Shown piece after piece: positions 1 through 9,403 of a stretch of 64,000 nucleotides of DNA. Numbering within the stretch: the stretch's first letter is position 1; every line of letters starts with the position of its first letter. The notes beneath the pieces were generated by a model. The model worked only from the letters and a program-made list of their open reading frames with translations, was not told the DNA's origin and searched no databases. The stretch spans positions 82,918 to 146,917 of the forward strand of contig CALZYE010000003.1 of the NCBI GenBank assembly GCA_945830395.1, written 5' to 3'. The DNA comes from an uncultured Clostridia bacterium (GTDB lineage: Bacteria > Bacillota > Clostridia > Peptostreptococcales > Anaerovoracaceae). The position numbers and the translations under genes were made by a program.

Positions 1-3000
1 TAAACTTACCTGAACCGTCCGGTTCATCTCCGCCTGAAAATCCACCCGGTATGAAAATTATCTGGGATTTTCTTATCTTTGCTGCAAAAGTCTCAACGGA
101 TTTTGCAACTTCCTCGGAGTTCAAGTTATTTATGATAAATATATCCGTTTCCGCTCCCGCTTCGTCAAAGGCCTTTGCCGAGTCGTATTCGCAGTTGGTT
201 CCCGGAAATACAGGAATCAAAACCTTGGGTTTTTCAACGGTATACGATGCATGTCTCACCTTCTTGGATTCGTATGAGAATTTTTCTAAAGGCTTTAGCT
301 CATGTTCTATGTTACACCTATACACAGGCTCCAACTTATCCTCATAAGCCTTACTTAGAGTTTCAATGTTTATTACATATTCTCTCCATTCGATTACAAA
401 GTCTTTTGTGGTCTTTCCTACCTCTATTATGTTTTCCGCCTCAATGCAAACATTGTCACCATCCACCTCTACAAGAATTCCTCCGTAGGCATATCCGAAT
501 ATATCCTCAATCTCAAGGTTATCATTGAACTTAAATCCTATCCTATTTCCAATGCTCATTTTAAAAACTGCATCTGCAATTCCGCCTGCTCCGGGTGTGT
601 ATGCAGATTTCACTCCGCCCGTTTGATTTAACATATTCATTATATTGTAAACCATCTTTAATGACTCACCTGTAGGAAGTCCGCTTTCTGTATATTCAGG
701 TGCGATGAAAAGGAGCTTGCTATCTTCTGATTTGAACTCAGGAGAAATAATTTTATCTGCGCAGTCAGTTGTTACCGCAAAGGAAATCAGCGTTGGCGGT
801 ACATCTATATCTTCAAAAGTTCCGCTCATGGAATCCTTTCCTCCGATGGCTGCAATTCCTAAATCTTTTTGAGCTCTAAACGCTCCCAGAACTGCTGCCA
901 TAGGTTTTCCCCAACGACCGGGCTTTGCCCCCGGTTTTTCAAAATACTCCTGAAATGACAGATAAATGTCCTTGTATGTGGCACCTGCAGCAATCAGCTT
1001 TGATACAGATTCAACAACGGCAAGATAAGCCCCGTGATATGGACTTGCACTTGAGATTTCCGGATTAAAACCCCATGACATAATTGAGCATGTATCGGTG
1101 TTCCCCTTCTCCATTGAAATGAGATTTACCATTGCCTGGTTCGGAGTTCTCTGATATTTTCCTCCAAAAGGCATCAAAACTGTCCCGGCACCGATTGTTG
1201 AATCAAATTCCTCCGAAAGTCCTCTTCTTGAGCAAGACTCAAGAGAAGAAACCGTTTTTTCGTATTCCGCCTTAAAGTCATGTGAGACTTTCTTTTTAAA
1301 ATCTTTGTGCATAGGGATTTCAATGTTTATATGTTTTTCCGCACCGTTGGTATCCAGGAAAGCTCTGGACAAGTTAACTATTGTCTTGCCATTCCATCTT
1401 TCTCTCAAATATGGAGCCTCTGTCACCTTTGCAACTACCGTAGCTTCAAGATTTTCTTCCTGCGCAAGCTTTGAAAAAGCGTCTGCATCCTTTGCATCAA
1501 CTACAACTGCCATTCTTTCCTGAGATTCACTGATGGCAAGCTCAGTTCCGTCAAGCCCTTCATACTTCTTGGGAACTGCATTCAAATTAATATCAAGGCC
1601 TTCTGCAAGTTCTCCGATTGCAACTGACACTCCGCCTGCACCGAAATCGTTGCATCTCTTTATCATTTTGGATGCTATAGGATTTCTGAACAATCTCTGA
1701 AGTTTTCGTTCCTCGGGAGCGTTTCCCTTTTGAACTTCCGCACCACAGGTCTCAAGAGACTCGGTCGTATGTTTCTTGGAGGAGCCGGTAGCGCCGCCGC
1801 AGCCGTCTCTTCCTGTTTTCCCGCCCAGAAGAATTACTATATCACCGGCTTCAGGCCTTTCTCTTCTAACATTTTCCGCAGGTGCAGCTGCAATTACCGC
1901 TCCCACTTCCATTCTCTTTGCAACATAGCCGGGATGATATATTTCATCCACCTGACCAGTTGCCAAGCCTATCTGATTCCCGTAGGAACTATATCCTGCT
2001 GCCGCTGTAGTAACAAGTTTTCTCTGTGGAAGTTTTCCTTCCATAGTTTCGGAAACAGGAATAAGAGGATCTGCTGCACCGGTGACTCTCATTGCACTGT
2101 AAACATAGCTTCTTCCCGAAAGAGGATCTCTTATCGCCCCTCCTATGCATGTTGCAGCTCCCCCGAAAGGTTCTATTTCCGTAGGATGATTGTGTGTCTC
2201 GTTCTTAAAAAGAAGCAGCCATTTCTCGTTGTTTCCATTGACATTAACATTGATTTTGACCGTGCATGCATTAATTTCATCGGATTCATCCAGATTATCC
2301 ATCAGTCCCTTTGACTTCATATACTTTGCTACAATAGTTCCTATATCCATCAAAGTCACGGGTTTAACTCTGTTTAAACTTTTTCTTGTTGAAATATAGT
2401 CATCGTATGTCTTTTGAATTTCCGAATCTTCAAACTTTACGCTGTCAATGACGGTGTTGAAAGTTGTATGTCTGCAGTGGTCTGACCAATATGTATCTAT
2501 AACCTTTATTTCGGTAATCGTAGGGTTTCTGTTTTCGCTCTTAAAATACTGCTGACAAAGCTTAAGATCTTCAATATCCATGGCAAGTGCTCTGTCTGAA
2601 AGAAAACTTTCAAGCTCAGACAGTTTCATGTCAATAAAACCTTCTATAACCTCTACTTCTTTCGGTATATCATATTGAATTTCCAAGGTATCAAAGGCAG
2701 TTAAAGCCGCTTCTCTCGCCTCTACCGGATTTATAACATATTTTTTTATTGCAGAAATTTCTTCTTTTTTGATTTTTCCTGAAAGTATATATACTTTAGC
2801 AGATCTCACAATAGGTCTGTCTCCTTTCGAGATAAGCTGTATACATTCAGCTGCAGAATTTGCTCTCTGATCAAACTGTCCCGGAAGATATTCCACCGCA
2901 AAAACAATATCATTCTCATCAACTGAGAGTTCTCTCATGGAATTGTCAACCTGAGGTTCTGAAAAAACTGTTCTAATCGAATTAGTAAACAGATCTTCTG

Positions 3001-3142
3001 TAATGTTTTCCACATCGTATCTGTTTACTATTCGCAGATTCTCCAAATTTTTAATTTGAAGCAGGTTAACAATTTCATTTTTTAATGAAGCTGCTTCACT
3101 TGCAAAATCCTTCTTTTTTTCTACATAAATTCTATATACCAT
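1..3142 (-). CDS. purL: Phosphoribosylformylglycinamidine synthase (PurL), C-terminus cut by window edge
   Basis: Fourth step of purine synthesis: FGAR + ATP + glutamine to FGAM. The minus frame is open from the ATG at 3142 to base 1, about 1047 residues, so this is the large single-chain form that carries synthetase and glutaminase together. Visible are the central synthetase motifs (HNHPTEIEPFGGAAT; GGKTGRDGCGGAT), a second AIRS-like half (GGKDSMSGTF) and the start of the C-terminal class I glutaminase with PGTNCEYD (nucleophile Cys) and PGGFSGGDE. The sequence resembles the long clostridial PurL clade (family knowledge). Its start overlaps the purD stop by one base (TAATG), so the two are translationally coupled. 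It is the last operon gene seen; the missing end lies beyond the window. Confidence 0.96.
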   Translation of the reverse strand, partial: MVYRIYVEKKKDFASEAASLKNEIVNLLQIKNLENLRIVNRYDVENITEDLFTNSIRTVFSEPQVDNSMRELSVDENDIVFAVEYLPGQFDQRANSAAECIQLISKGDRPIVRSAKVYILSGKIKKEEISAIKKYVINPVEAREAALTAFDTLEIQYDIPKEVEVIEGFIDMKLSELESFLSDRALAMDIEDLKLCQQYFKSENRNPTITEIKVIDTYWSDHCRHTTFNTVIDSVKFEDSEIQKTYDDYISTRKSLNRVKPVTLMDIGTIVAKYMKSKGLMDNLDESDEINACTVKINVNVNGNNEKWLLLFKNETHNHPTEIEPFGGAATCIGGAIRDPLSGRSYVYSAMRVTGAADPLIPVSETMEGKLPQRKLVTTAAAGYSSYGNQIGLATGQVDEIYHPGYVAKRMEVGAVIAAAPAENVRRERPEAGDIVILLGGKTGRDGCGGATGSSKKHTTESLETCGAEVQKGNAPEERKLQRLFRNPIASKMIKRCNDFGAGGVSVAIGELAEGLDINLNAVPKKYEGLDGTELAISESQERMAVVVDAKDADAFSKLAQEENLEATVVAKVTEAPYLRERWNGKTIVNLSRAFLDTNGAEKHINIEIPMHKDFKKKVSHDFKAEYEKTVSSLESCSRRGLSEEFDSTIGAGTVLMPFGGKYQRTPNQAMVNLISMEKGNTDTCSIMSWGFNPEISSASPYHGAYLAVVESVSKLIAAGATYKDIYLSFQEYFEKPGAKPGRWGKPMAAVLGAFRAQKDLGIAAIGGKDSMSGTFEDIDVPPTLISFAVTTDCADKIISPEFKSEDSKLLFIAPEYTESGLPTGESLKMVYNIMNMLNQTGGVKSAYTPGAGGIADAVFKMSIGNRIGFKFNDNLEIEDIFGYAYGGILVEVDGDNVCIEAENIIEVGKTTKDFVIEWREYVINIETLSKAYEDKLEPVYRCNIEHELKPLEKFSYESKKVRHASYTVEKPKVLIPVFPGTNCEYDSAKAFDEAGAETDIFIINNLNSEEVAKSVETFAAKIRKSQIIFIPGGFSGGDEPDGSGKF

Positions 3143-4410
3143 TATGCTTCCTCCAGCGCCTTCAGCGCTTTTGCTCCAATGTCAGATCTGTAAAAGCCGT
3201 TGTCAAACTTGATTTTTCCTGTGGAAATATAGGCTTTACGGACGGCTTCTTTCAATGATTCTCCTCGTTCGGTTATTCCAAGAACCCTTCCTCCCTTTGA
3301 AAAGAGCTTACCTTCTTTTTGATTTGCTCCCGCAACAAATACATTTGAAACATCCTCGGGAATAACAAGTTCGCACCCGTTTTCGTATGAGCCGGGATAT
3401 CCCTTCGATGCCATTACCACGCAGCAGGCATAATCCTTTGAAAATTCAACCTTTGCCTCGGATAAACAGCCCTTTGCAACACATTCCATAATTTCAAACA
3501 AGTCACTTTCAAGAAGAGGGAGAACGACCTGTGTCTCGGGATCTCCAAATCTGCAGTTGTATTCTATAACCTTAGGTCCATCCTTTGTAAGCATCAATCC
3601 AAAATAGAGACAGCCTTTGAAAGTTCTTCCCTCCCTGTTCATCGCAATCATAGTAGGAAGAAAAATTTCTTCTTCACACCTGGCTGCAATCTCCTTGGTA
3701 TAATACGGATTAGGTGCTATAGTTCCCATTCCTCCTGTATTAAGTCCTTTGTCACCGTCCAAAGCCCTCTTGTGATCCATTGAGGAAATCATTGGAATAA
3801 GAACTTTTCCGTCTGTAAAACTTAAAACAGATACTTCGGGACCTTCCAAAAATTCCTCTATAACTACGCAGCTTCCACTTTCACCGAAGATTTTGTCCTC
3901 CATCATGGAATTAACCGCCTTCTTGGCATCCTCACAGGTCTCTGCAATAATAACACCTTTTCCCTTTGCAAGCCCGTCAGCCTTAATCACAACAGGAATT
4001 TTACATGTATCCAAATATTTAATTGCCATATCCCGTTCTGTGAAAACCTCATATTGAGCGGTGGGGATTCCATATTTTTTCATGAGTTCCTTTGAAAAAG
4101 CCTTGCTGCCCTCTATTATCGCAGCAGCCTTATTAGGTCCGAAACAGGAAATTCCTTTTTCCTCCAACATATCTACAAGTCCCATTACAAGAGGTTCATC
4201 CGGCGCTACAACTGCAAAGTCAATGGACTCTTTAACTGCAAAGTCCACAATTTCCGGCAAATTCTCAGAGTCTATATTGATACATGTTGCATCCTTTGCA
4301 ATGCCCCCGTTACCCGGCAAAGCAAAAATTTTGGAAATTCTCGGATTTTCTTTCAACTTCTTTATTATGGCATGCTCTCGTCCGCCGCCACCGACTACCA
4401 TTATTTTCAT
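3142..4410 (-). CDS. purD: Phosphoribosylamine-glycine ligase (GAR synthetase)
   Basis: Second step of purine synthesis: joins glycine to phosphoribosylamine with ATP. The 422-residue length is normal. The N-terminus has the nucleotide-type GGGGREHA motif (residues 7-14), followed by an ATP-grasp domain with KADGLAKGKGV near residues 144-154 and the NCRFGDPETQ metal/ATP segment near 285. A clear AAGGAG site precedes the ATG at 4410. It lies 13 bases after the AICAR transformylase gene and shares one base with purL, so it is inside the purE-to-purL operon. Confidence 0.97.
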   Translation of the reverse strand: MKIMVVGGGGREHAIIKKLKENPRISKIFALPGNGGIAKDATCINIDSENLPEIVDFAVKESIDFAVVAPDEPLVMGLVDMLEEKGISCFGPNKAAAIIEGSKAFSKELMKKYGIPTAQYEVFTERDMAIKYLDTCKIPVVIKADGLAKGKGVIIAETCEDAKKAVNSMMEDKIFGESGSCVVIEEFLEGPEVSVLSFTDGKVLIPMISSMDHKRALDGDKGLNTGGMGTIAPNPYYTKEIAARCEEEIFLPTMIAMNREGRTFKGCLYFGLMLTKDGPKVIEYNCRFGDPETQVVLPLLESDLFEIMECVAKGCLSEAKVEFSKDYACCVVMASKGYPGSYENGCELVIPEDVSNVFVAGANQKEGKLFSKGGRVLGITERGESLKEAVRKAYISTGKIKFDNGFYRSDIGAKALKALEEA

Positions 4411-4423
4411 AAAAGTCTCCTTT

Positions 4424-5608
4424 TTAATGATGGAATAATCTCATTCCCGTAAAAACCATTGCCATATTGTACTTATCGCAGGTATCTATAACATGCCAGT
4501 CTCTCACAGAACCTCCCGGCTGAACTACAAATTCAACACCGCTCTTATAAGCTCTTTCTATATTATCGCCAAATGGGAAAAAGGCATCGCTTCCCAGTGT
4601 AACGCCTTTAACAGTTCTTAGATATTTTTTCTGTTCATCTCTTGTAAAAGGCTCAGGTTTCTTTTCAAAGAGTTCTTCCCACTTGCCGTCTGCAAGAATG
4701 TCCATATAGTCTTCGCCTAAATATGTGTCAATAGCATTATCTCTTGCAGGTCTTGCTACGCTTTCCTTGAAGGGAAGATTTATAACCTTGTCGTGCTGTC
4801 TTAGATTCCAAAAATCAGCCTTGTCGCCTGCAAGCCTTGTGCAGTGTATCCTCGATTGCTGGCCTGCGCCTACTCCTATCGCCTGACCGTCTTTAACATA
4901 GCACACGGAATTTGACTGAGTGTATTTCAAGGTTATGAGTGCAATTATCATATCCCTCTTGTTTTCTTCAGATAAAACTTTATTCTTTGTTACTGTTTCA
5001 GCAAGATTTTCAGAAGCAATTTTGTAGTCGTTTCTGGCCTGTTTAAAAGTGATTCCGTAAACATCTTTCTTTTCTTCGGATTTGGGAACATAATCGGAAT
5101 CGATTAAAATTATATTGTAATTTCCCTTTTTCTTGCTTTTCAAAATATCCAACGCTTCGTCTGTATATCCTGGAGCAATGATTCCATCCGAGACTTCCCT
5201 TTTGATAATGGTTGCCGTCACCTTATCGCATGTGTCACTTAAAGCGATAAAATCTCCAAAAGATGACATCCTGTCAGTACCTCTGGCCCTTGCGTAAGCA
5301 GTTGCTATGGCAGAATCGTCAAGGCCTTCTATGTCCTCAACAAAGCATGCTTTCTTAAGCTTCTCCGGCATAGGAATCCCCACCGCTGCAGAGGTCGGAC
5401 TGACATGTTTAAACGAAGTTGCGGCAGGCATGCCTAAAGCTTCCTTAATTTCAGAAACAAGCTGCCAGCTGTTGAAAGCATCTAAAAAGTTTATGTATCC
5501 CGGTCTTCCGTTCAAAATCTTAATAGGAAGCTCTGATCCGTCTTCCATAAAAATCTCAGCAGGCTTTTGATTGGGGTTGCAGCCGTATTTCAGTTCAAAC
5601 TCTTTCAT
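4424..5608 (-). CDS. Stand-alone AICAR transformylase (PurH C-terminal-domain type)
   Basis: Formylates AICAR to FAICAR with 10-formyl-THF, the ninth purine step. The 394 residues match only the transformylase half of bifunctional PurH: KYGCNPNQKPA at the N-terminus, SFKHVSPTSAAVG with the catalytic Lys-His near residues 65-78, KYTQSNSVCY, and a C-terminal SDAFFPFGDNIE/VVQPGGSVRD. The MGS-like IMP cyclohydrolase domain of PurH is absent. The next gene upstream supplies a separate cyclohydrolase. I chose the ATG at 5608, which overlaps the purO stop as TAATG behind GGAGGG; an ATG 12 bases upstream would place that ribosome site inside the gene. Confidence 0.93.
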   Translation of the reverse strand: MKEFELKYGCNPNQKPAEIFMEDGSELPIKILNGRPGYINFLDAFNSWQLVSEIKEALGMPAATSFKHVSPTSAAVGIPMPEKLKKACFVEDIEGLDDSAIATAYARARGTDRMSSFGDFIALSDTCDKVTATIIKREVSDGIIAPGYTDEALDILKSKKKGNYNIILIDSDYVPKSEEKKDVYGITFKQARNDYKIASENLAETVTKNKVLSEENKRDMIIALITLKYTQSNSVCYVKDGQAIGVGAGQQSRIHCTRLAGDKADFWNLRQHDKVINLPFKESVARPARDNAIDTYLGEDYMDILADGKWEELFEKKPEPFTRDEQKKYLRTVKGVTLGSDAFFPFGDNIERAYKSGVEFVVQPGGSVRDWHVIDTCDKYNMAMVFTGMRLFHH

Positions 5609-6327
5609 TACACCCTCCATTTATTTATAATACGCTTTTCATATTCACCTGTATCTATATCGGTATATCTCACATAGAGAGAAATTTTGTTATCTTCGTT
5701 GAGATTATCCCAAATTTCATTTGTCATCTCATCTATATCATCTGGCATCAGTAATCTCTTCGGCTCTCCCGTAAAGGATGGTATAGGGTTCCCATCCGTT
5801 ACATATGTATGAATGAAGTGTCCTTGTCCGGCAATGCCCTGGTATTCAAAGAAATACCTGCTGCAGTAAGTTCCCTCGGGATCAGCACTCTTCAATATAC
5901 TCATTTTATATGTAAAATCATCTTCAAGTGAAACTAAACCGCTGATTCTCGGTGTCCAATTCGGACCGTCAGGCTCAAAGCTTCTTGTCCTCAACGCGCA
6001 TTGAAAACACATGCCTGTTTCCATGAAATCCTTAATTGTATCAGTCTGATCGCCGTTTGTTACTATAATTTTTTTATCGCAAACTCTTAAGGGGTAATAT
6101 ATTATAAGGGACGGATCTTCAACCTTGCTTTCATCAAAAGGCTTAATCATAACATCATCACCGATTTCCTCAAAGACTCTGTTTCTGCTGTTTGCAGACC
6201 TTCCCATTATAAAATACGCCGTCACAGCTTTCTTTCCGTCAGGACTTCTGCCTATTATGATGCCTCTTCCCACATAGGGGTTTCCTTCTATATAATCTTT
6301 GATATTCTTCGATTCGTATACATTCAT
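5608..6327 (-). CDS. purO: IMP cyclohydrolase, PurO-like family
   Basis: Closes FAICAR to IMP, the final purine step. The 239-residue protein begins NPYVGRGIIIGRSPDGKKA and carries YFIMGRSANSRNRVF, which I recognise as the stand-alone IMP cyclohydrolase family first described in archaea (PF07826-type). It is not the MGS-fold domain of PurH. It overlaps purN (TGATG) upstream and the AICAR transformylase (TAATG) downstream, which strongly supports joint function. Naming it purO follows the archaeal gene; homology is inferred from motif recognition, not from a search. Confidence 0.88.
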   Translation of the reverse strand: MNVYESKNIKDYIEGNPYVGRGIIIGRSPDGKKAVTAYFIMGRSANSRNRVFEEIGDDVMIKPFDESKVEDPSLIIYYPLRVCDKKIIVTNGDQTDTIKDFMETGMCFQCALRTRSFEPDGPNWTPRISGLVSLEDDFTYKMSILKSADPEGTYCSRYFFEYQGIAGQGHFIHTYVTDGNPIPSFTGEPKRLLMPDDIDEMTNEIWDNLNEDNKISLYVRYTDIDTGEYEKRIINKWRV

Positions 6328-6917
6328 CAGTTTAAACCTTTCTTTATCCTATACGCTAAATCCTCTGTCGCCTTGGGCAGCAAAATCCATTCCGCTTCCT
6401 CCATAACTCGTCTTTGGAGTGTTTTAGGGGTATCATCGGGCAAAACCTCCACAGCCTTTTGAGAAATGATTTTTCCTCCGTCGGTAATCTCATTTACATA
6501 ATGCACTGTCGCTCCCGTAATCTTTACACCGTACTCCAACGCTTTTTCGTGAACATGCAGTCCGTAGCACCCCTTTCCGCAAAAAGACGGGATTAAAGAC
6601 GGGTGAACATTAATTATTCTATTCTCGTACAGCTTGATTATCTTCGGCGATAAAATTTTTAAAAAACCGGCGAGAACTATCATATCTATATCTTTCGCTT
6701 TCAGCTTCTGAATAAATTCTTCTTCTCCATCTATCATACAGGTCTCTTTAAGATATTTATCAGCACGGACAAGTCCGTATGCAGAGGGATTGTCTGAGGC
6801 TACAAGGGTGATCTCACCGCTTTTAATATCTCCTCTTTTTTCCGCATCAAGCAGTGCCTGAAGATTAGTTCCGCCGCCTGAGATCAGAACACAGATTTTA
6901 GACTTTCTGTCTAACAT
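6327..6917 (-). CDS. purN: Phosphoribosylglycinamide formyltransferase (folate-dependent)
   Basis: Third purine step: transfers the formyl group of 10-formyl-THF to GAR. The 196-residue length is typical. Motifs visible are [13 protein letters not shown] at residues 10-22, the catalytic segment [12 protein letters not shown] with Asn103/His105, and [14 protein letters not shown] with the conserved Asp near residue 147. The start overlaps the purM stop by seven bases, and the stop overlaps the purO start, so it is inside the tightly coupled pur operon. Confidence 0.96.
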   Translation of the reverse strand: MLDRKSKICVLISGGGTNLQALLDAEKRGDIKSGEITLVASDNPSAYGLVRADKYLKETCMIDGEEEFIQKLKAKDIDMIVLAGFLKILSPKIIKLYENRIINVHPSLIPSFCGKGCYGLHVHEKALEYGVKITGATVHYVNEITDGGKIISQKAVEVLPDDTPKTLQRRVMEEAEWILLPKATEDLAYRIKKGLN

Positions 6918-7951
6918 ATAATCACGCCCTCTTCCGAATCTAAAACCTCACCAAGTACATAGGCATCCTCACCTGCTGCATTTAGAACTTCTATTGCAGC
7001 CTGTGCATCTTCTTCTGAAACTATGCATGTCATTCCGACGCCCATGTTATATGTATTGAACATATCTCTTTCCGGAATGTTTCCTTTTGTTGCTAAAAGT
7101 TCAAATATAGGAAGAACTCTTATATCTTCTTTCTTAATTTTGACGCCCACTCCCTCCGGAAGACTTCTCGGTATATTTTCATAGAAACCGCCGCCCGTTA
7201 TATGGGCAACGGATTTGACTTTTACCTTATCGAAAAGAGCCAGCATAGGTTTTACATAGATTTTAGTAGGGGTAAGAAGGGTTTCACCTAAAGTAGCTCC
7301 GTTAAGTTCTTCATACTTCTGATTTAAATCCGCCGATTCAACATCAAAAATTTTTCTGACGAGAGAAAATCCGTTGGAATGCACTCCAGATGATGGCAGT
7401 GCAATAACGATATCCCCTGCTTTAACTTTTGATTTGTCCAAAATCTTTGAGCGGTCGACAACACCTACAGAAAACCCTGCAAGATCGTATTCATCCTCAG
7501 GATAAAAACCGGGCATTTCCGCCGTTTCTCCACCTATCAATGCGGATTTAGACTGAACACAACCTTCTGCGACGCCGCTTACGATTTCAGCAATTTTTTC
7601 GGGATAATTTTTTCCACAGGCGATATAATCCAAGAAGAATAAAGGTTTTGCACCTACGCACAGAATATCATTTACACACATAGCCACGCAGTCGATACCG
7701 ATTGTATCATGTTTATCCATAAGAAAAGCCAGCTTCAGCTTTGTTCCGACACCGTCGGTTCCGCTGACCAACACAGGATCGGAAAGTCCCTTCATATCCA
7801 AACCGAAAAGACCGCCAAAACCGCCTAAATCAGAAGTATCACCAAAACTCGCAGTTTTTTTTATGTGTTCTTTCATAAGTTCTACCGACTTATATCCCGC
7901 TGTAATATCTACTCCGGCTTTCTTATAGCTTTCGCTGAAACTCTTGCTCAT
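6911..7951 (-). CDS. purM: Phosphoribosylformylglycinamidine cyclo-ligase (AIR synthetase)
   Basis: Fifth purine step: ATP-dependent closure of FGAM to AIR. The 346 residues begin [12 protein letters not shown] and carry the AIRS-family motifs [15 protein letters not shown] (near 61-75), [11 protein letters not shown] (near 140-150) and [13 protein letters not shown] (near 253-265). Length and motif order are normal. It lies 17 bases after purE and overlaps purN. Confidence 0.97.
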   Translation of the reverse strand: MSKSFSESYKKAGVDITAGYKSVELMKEHIKKTASFGDTSDLGGFGGLFGLDMKGLSDPVLVSGTDGVGTKLKLAFLMDKHDTIGIDCVAMCVNDILCVGAKPLFFLDYIACGKNYPEKIAEIVSGVAEGCVQSKSALIGGETAEMPGFYPEDEYDLAGFSVGVVDRSKILDKSKVKAGDIVIALPSSGVHSNGFSLVRKIFDVESADLNQKYEELNGATLGETLLTPTKIYVKPMLALFDKVKVKSVAHITGGGFYENIPRSLPEGVGVKIKKEDIRVLPIFELLATKGNIPERDMFNTYNMGVGMTCIVSEEDAQAAIEVLNAAGEDAYVLGEVLDSEEGVIIC

Positions 7952-7968
7952 TTCAATTCTCCTGTTAG

Positions 7969-8463
7969 TTACTTATTGTATTTTTTTTCAACTTTTTTGT
8001 TTTTTTCCAAAACTTTTTTCTCGGCATCTTTTCTTTGCTTATTTAATTTATCCGCAAGCTCCGCATCATCTATGGCAAGCATCTGTACAGCGAGAAGTCC
8101 TGCGTTCTGAGCTCCGTCGATTGCCACTGTAGCAACGGGAATTCCTCCCGGCATCTGAACTGTGGACAAGAGAGCATCAAGCCCGTCCAATGTAGATGAC
8201 TTTACGGGAATACCTATTACAGGAAGTGTTGTGTTGGCTGCAACAGAACCTGCAAGATGCGCAGCCTTGCCTGCCGCTGCAATTATGACTCCAAAACCCT
8301 TTGCTCTTGCCGTCTGTGAAAACTCTTTTGCCTCCACAGGGGTTCTGTGTGCCGAGTATACATGAACCTCGTAGGGTACCTGAAATTCATCCAGCGCAAT
8401 CATCGCTTTTTCTACAATTGGAAGGTCGCTGTCGCTTCCCATTAAAATGCCTACTTTTTTCAT
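7969..8463 (-). CDS. purE: N5-carboxyaminoimidazole ribonucleotide mutase (PurE)
   Basis: Interconverts N5-CAIR and CAIR, the sixth purine step. The 164-residue protein has the PurE signature: [12 protein letters not shown] at residues 5-16, SAHRTP near 38-43, [14 protein letters not shown] near 62-75 and [22 protein letters not shown] near 84-105. The C-terminal 30 residues are Lys-rich ([16 protein letters not shown]) and longer than usual; they look disordered. A strong AAGGAG site precedes the ATG. It is the first gene of the operon and is preceded by a promoter and a PurBox-like site. No purK is adjacent. Confidence 0.96.
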   Translation of the reverse strand: MKKVGILMGSDSDLPIVEKAMIALDEFQVPYEVHVYSAHRTPVEAKEFSQTARAKGFGVIIAAAGKAAHLAGSVAANTTLPVIGIPVKSSTLDGLDALLSTVQMPGGIPVATVAIDGAQNAGLLAVQMLAIDDAELADKLNKQRKDAEKKVLEKNKKVEKKYNK

Positions 8464-8498
8464 TTGTTATCTCCTTGTAAATTCATTCTGTGTGATTT

Positions 8499-8527
8499 TA
8501 TATAGAACAAAACTTTCAACCTTACAA
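8499..8527 (-). promoter_or_regulatory. Candidate promoter of the pur operon
   Basis: On the minus strand TTGTAA (8527-8522), a 17-base spacer and TATATA (8504-8499) predict initiation about 30 bases before purE. The match is moderate (4 of 6 in each box), but it sits exactly downstream of the PurBox-like repeats. Confidence 0.45.
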
Positions 8528-8530
8528 GCT

Positions 8531-8557
8531 AATGTTCGTCTTTTTTATAATTCGCAC
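8531..8557 (-). promoter_or_regulatory. PurBox-like operator upstream of purE
   Basis: The minus strand reads AAAGACGAACATT (8543-8531), 11 of 13 matches to the Gram-positive PurR box AWWWCCGAACWWT as I remember it. A second, weaker copy, GTGCGAATT (8557-8549), lies in the same orientation 16 bases upstream. The sites are immediately upstream of the -35 box, as in known pur promoters. No purR gene is in the window, and paired PurBoxes are usually inverted, so this stays tentative. Confidence 0.45.
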
Positions 8558-8601
8558 AAAAAAATTATTTGATATACTTCCTCTATACTTTAACATATCA
8601 A
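8558..8601 (-). terminator. Weak candidate terminator after ruvX
   Basis: On the minus strand a 7-bp stem (TTGATAT with ATATCAA, 8601-8595 and 8575-8569) with a 19-base loop is followed by ATAATTTTTTT. The stem has little GC, so read-through into pur is possible. Confidence 0.3.
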
Positions 8602-8625
8602 TTAGGATGATTTCAACACTTTCCT

Positions 8626-9051
8626 TTATAAAGTATCCAAAAAAGATTGCAGAATTATTACTGCCGCCTGTTTATCAATGACTTCCCTGCGTTTGTTTCT
8701 GCGAACATCCGCCTGAATCATTATTCTCTCAGCTTGAACCGTTGTTAATCTCTCATCCTGCCAAACAATTTTTACACCCTTAATTCCGGTCGATTTCATT
8801 TTATTTTCTAACATCGTTCGGAATTCTCTCACTTTCACTGTTTGCTCGCTGTCGCTTCCGCTCATACTCAGCGGAAGTCCTATGACAACAGTATCACATT
8901 CATATTCCCTTATATAGTCGATAACTTTTCCCGAGTCTTTTCTTATTCCTACCCTTTCTATAGTTGTGACTCCTTGAGCTGTTATACCCAAGGGATCGCT
9001 AACCGCTACGCCGATAGTTCTGTCTCCCACATCAAGTCCGATTTTTCTCAT
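8626..9051 (-). CDS. ruvX: Putative pre-16S rRNA nuclease / Holliday junction resolvase-like YqgF
   Basis: RNase H-fold nuclease. Members are implicated in trimming the 5' end of 16S rRNA; the name RuvX comes from similarity to Holliday resolvases. The protein begins MRKIGLDVGDRTIGVAVSD with the first catalytic Asp, then has VIGLPLSMSG and WQDERLTTVQAE with the second acidic pair, and ends in VIDKQAAVIILQSFLD. I start it at 9051 (141 residues), behind AGGTG; a possible start 18 bases upstream adds residues absent from the family. It follows alaS-ireB, the usual order in Firmicutes. Confidence 0.93.
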   Translation of the reverse strand: MRKIGLDVGDRTIGVAVSDPLGITAQGVTTIERVGIRKDSGKVIDYIREYECDTVVIGLPLSMSGSDSEQTVKVREFRTMLENKMKSTGIKGVKIVWQDERLTTVQAERIMIQADVRRNKRREVIDKQAAVIILQSFLDTL

Positions 9052-9105
9052 ATTCACCTCAAAAAACATAAAATGGCAGAGGAATCCCCCGCCATTAGTT
9101 ATAAC

Positions 9106-9351
9106 TTATTTCTTTAAATATTCCTTAAGAATCTCTTCAAGGAGGTCATCTCTGTCAATTCTGCTGATCATAAGACGCGCATTATTATGACTTGTTATAT
9201 ATGATGGATCTCCGGATAGCATGTAGCCGACCATCTGGTCGATTCCGTTGTAACCTCTTTCCTCAAGAGAAGCATATACGGTTTCTAAAACCTCTTTTGT
9301 AGTCCTCTGCTGAGTTTTGCCAGCATCAAACATTATAGTCTTTTTGTCCAT
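9106..9351 (-). CDS. ireB: IreB family regulatory phosphoprotein (UPF0297)
   Basis: Small dimeric protein that in enterococci is phosphorylated on threonine by the IreK Ser/Thr kinase and tunes cephalosporin tolerance. The 81 residues match the family over their whole length (MFDAGKTQQRTTKEVL, SLEERGYNGIDQMVGYMLSGD, PSYITSHNNAR). The threonine pair at residues 17-18 falls where the phosphosite is reported. It lies between alaS and ruvX, its normal place. Its cognate kinase is not in this window. Confidence 0.93.
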   Translation of the reverse strand: MDKKTIMFDAGKTQQRTTKEVLETVYASLEERGYNGIDQMVGYMLSGDPSYITSHNNARLMISRIDRDDLLEEILKEYLKK

Positions 9352-9403
9352 GGTAAACCTCCTATTTCATTTATTTCACATAAATTATGTGTTTTTAATT
9401 ATA

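Noticed and set aside
1730..2314. Long plus-strand open frame of 194 codons inside the purL region
   Set aside because: It is antisense to conserved PurL coding sequence, is rich in Ser/Cys/Phe and has no recognisable domain or good ribosome site.
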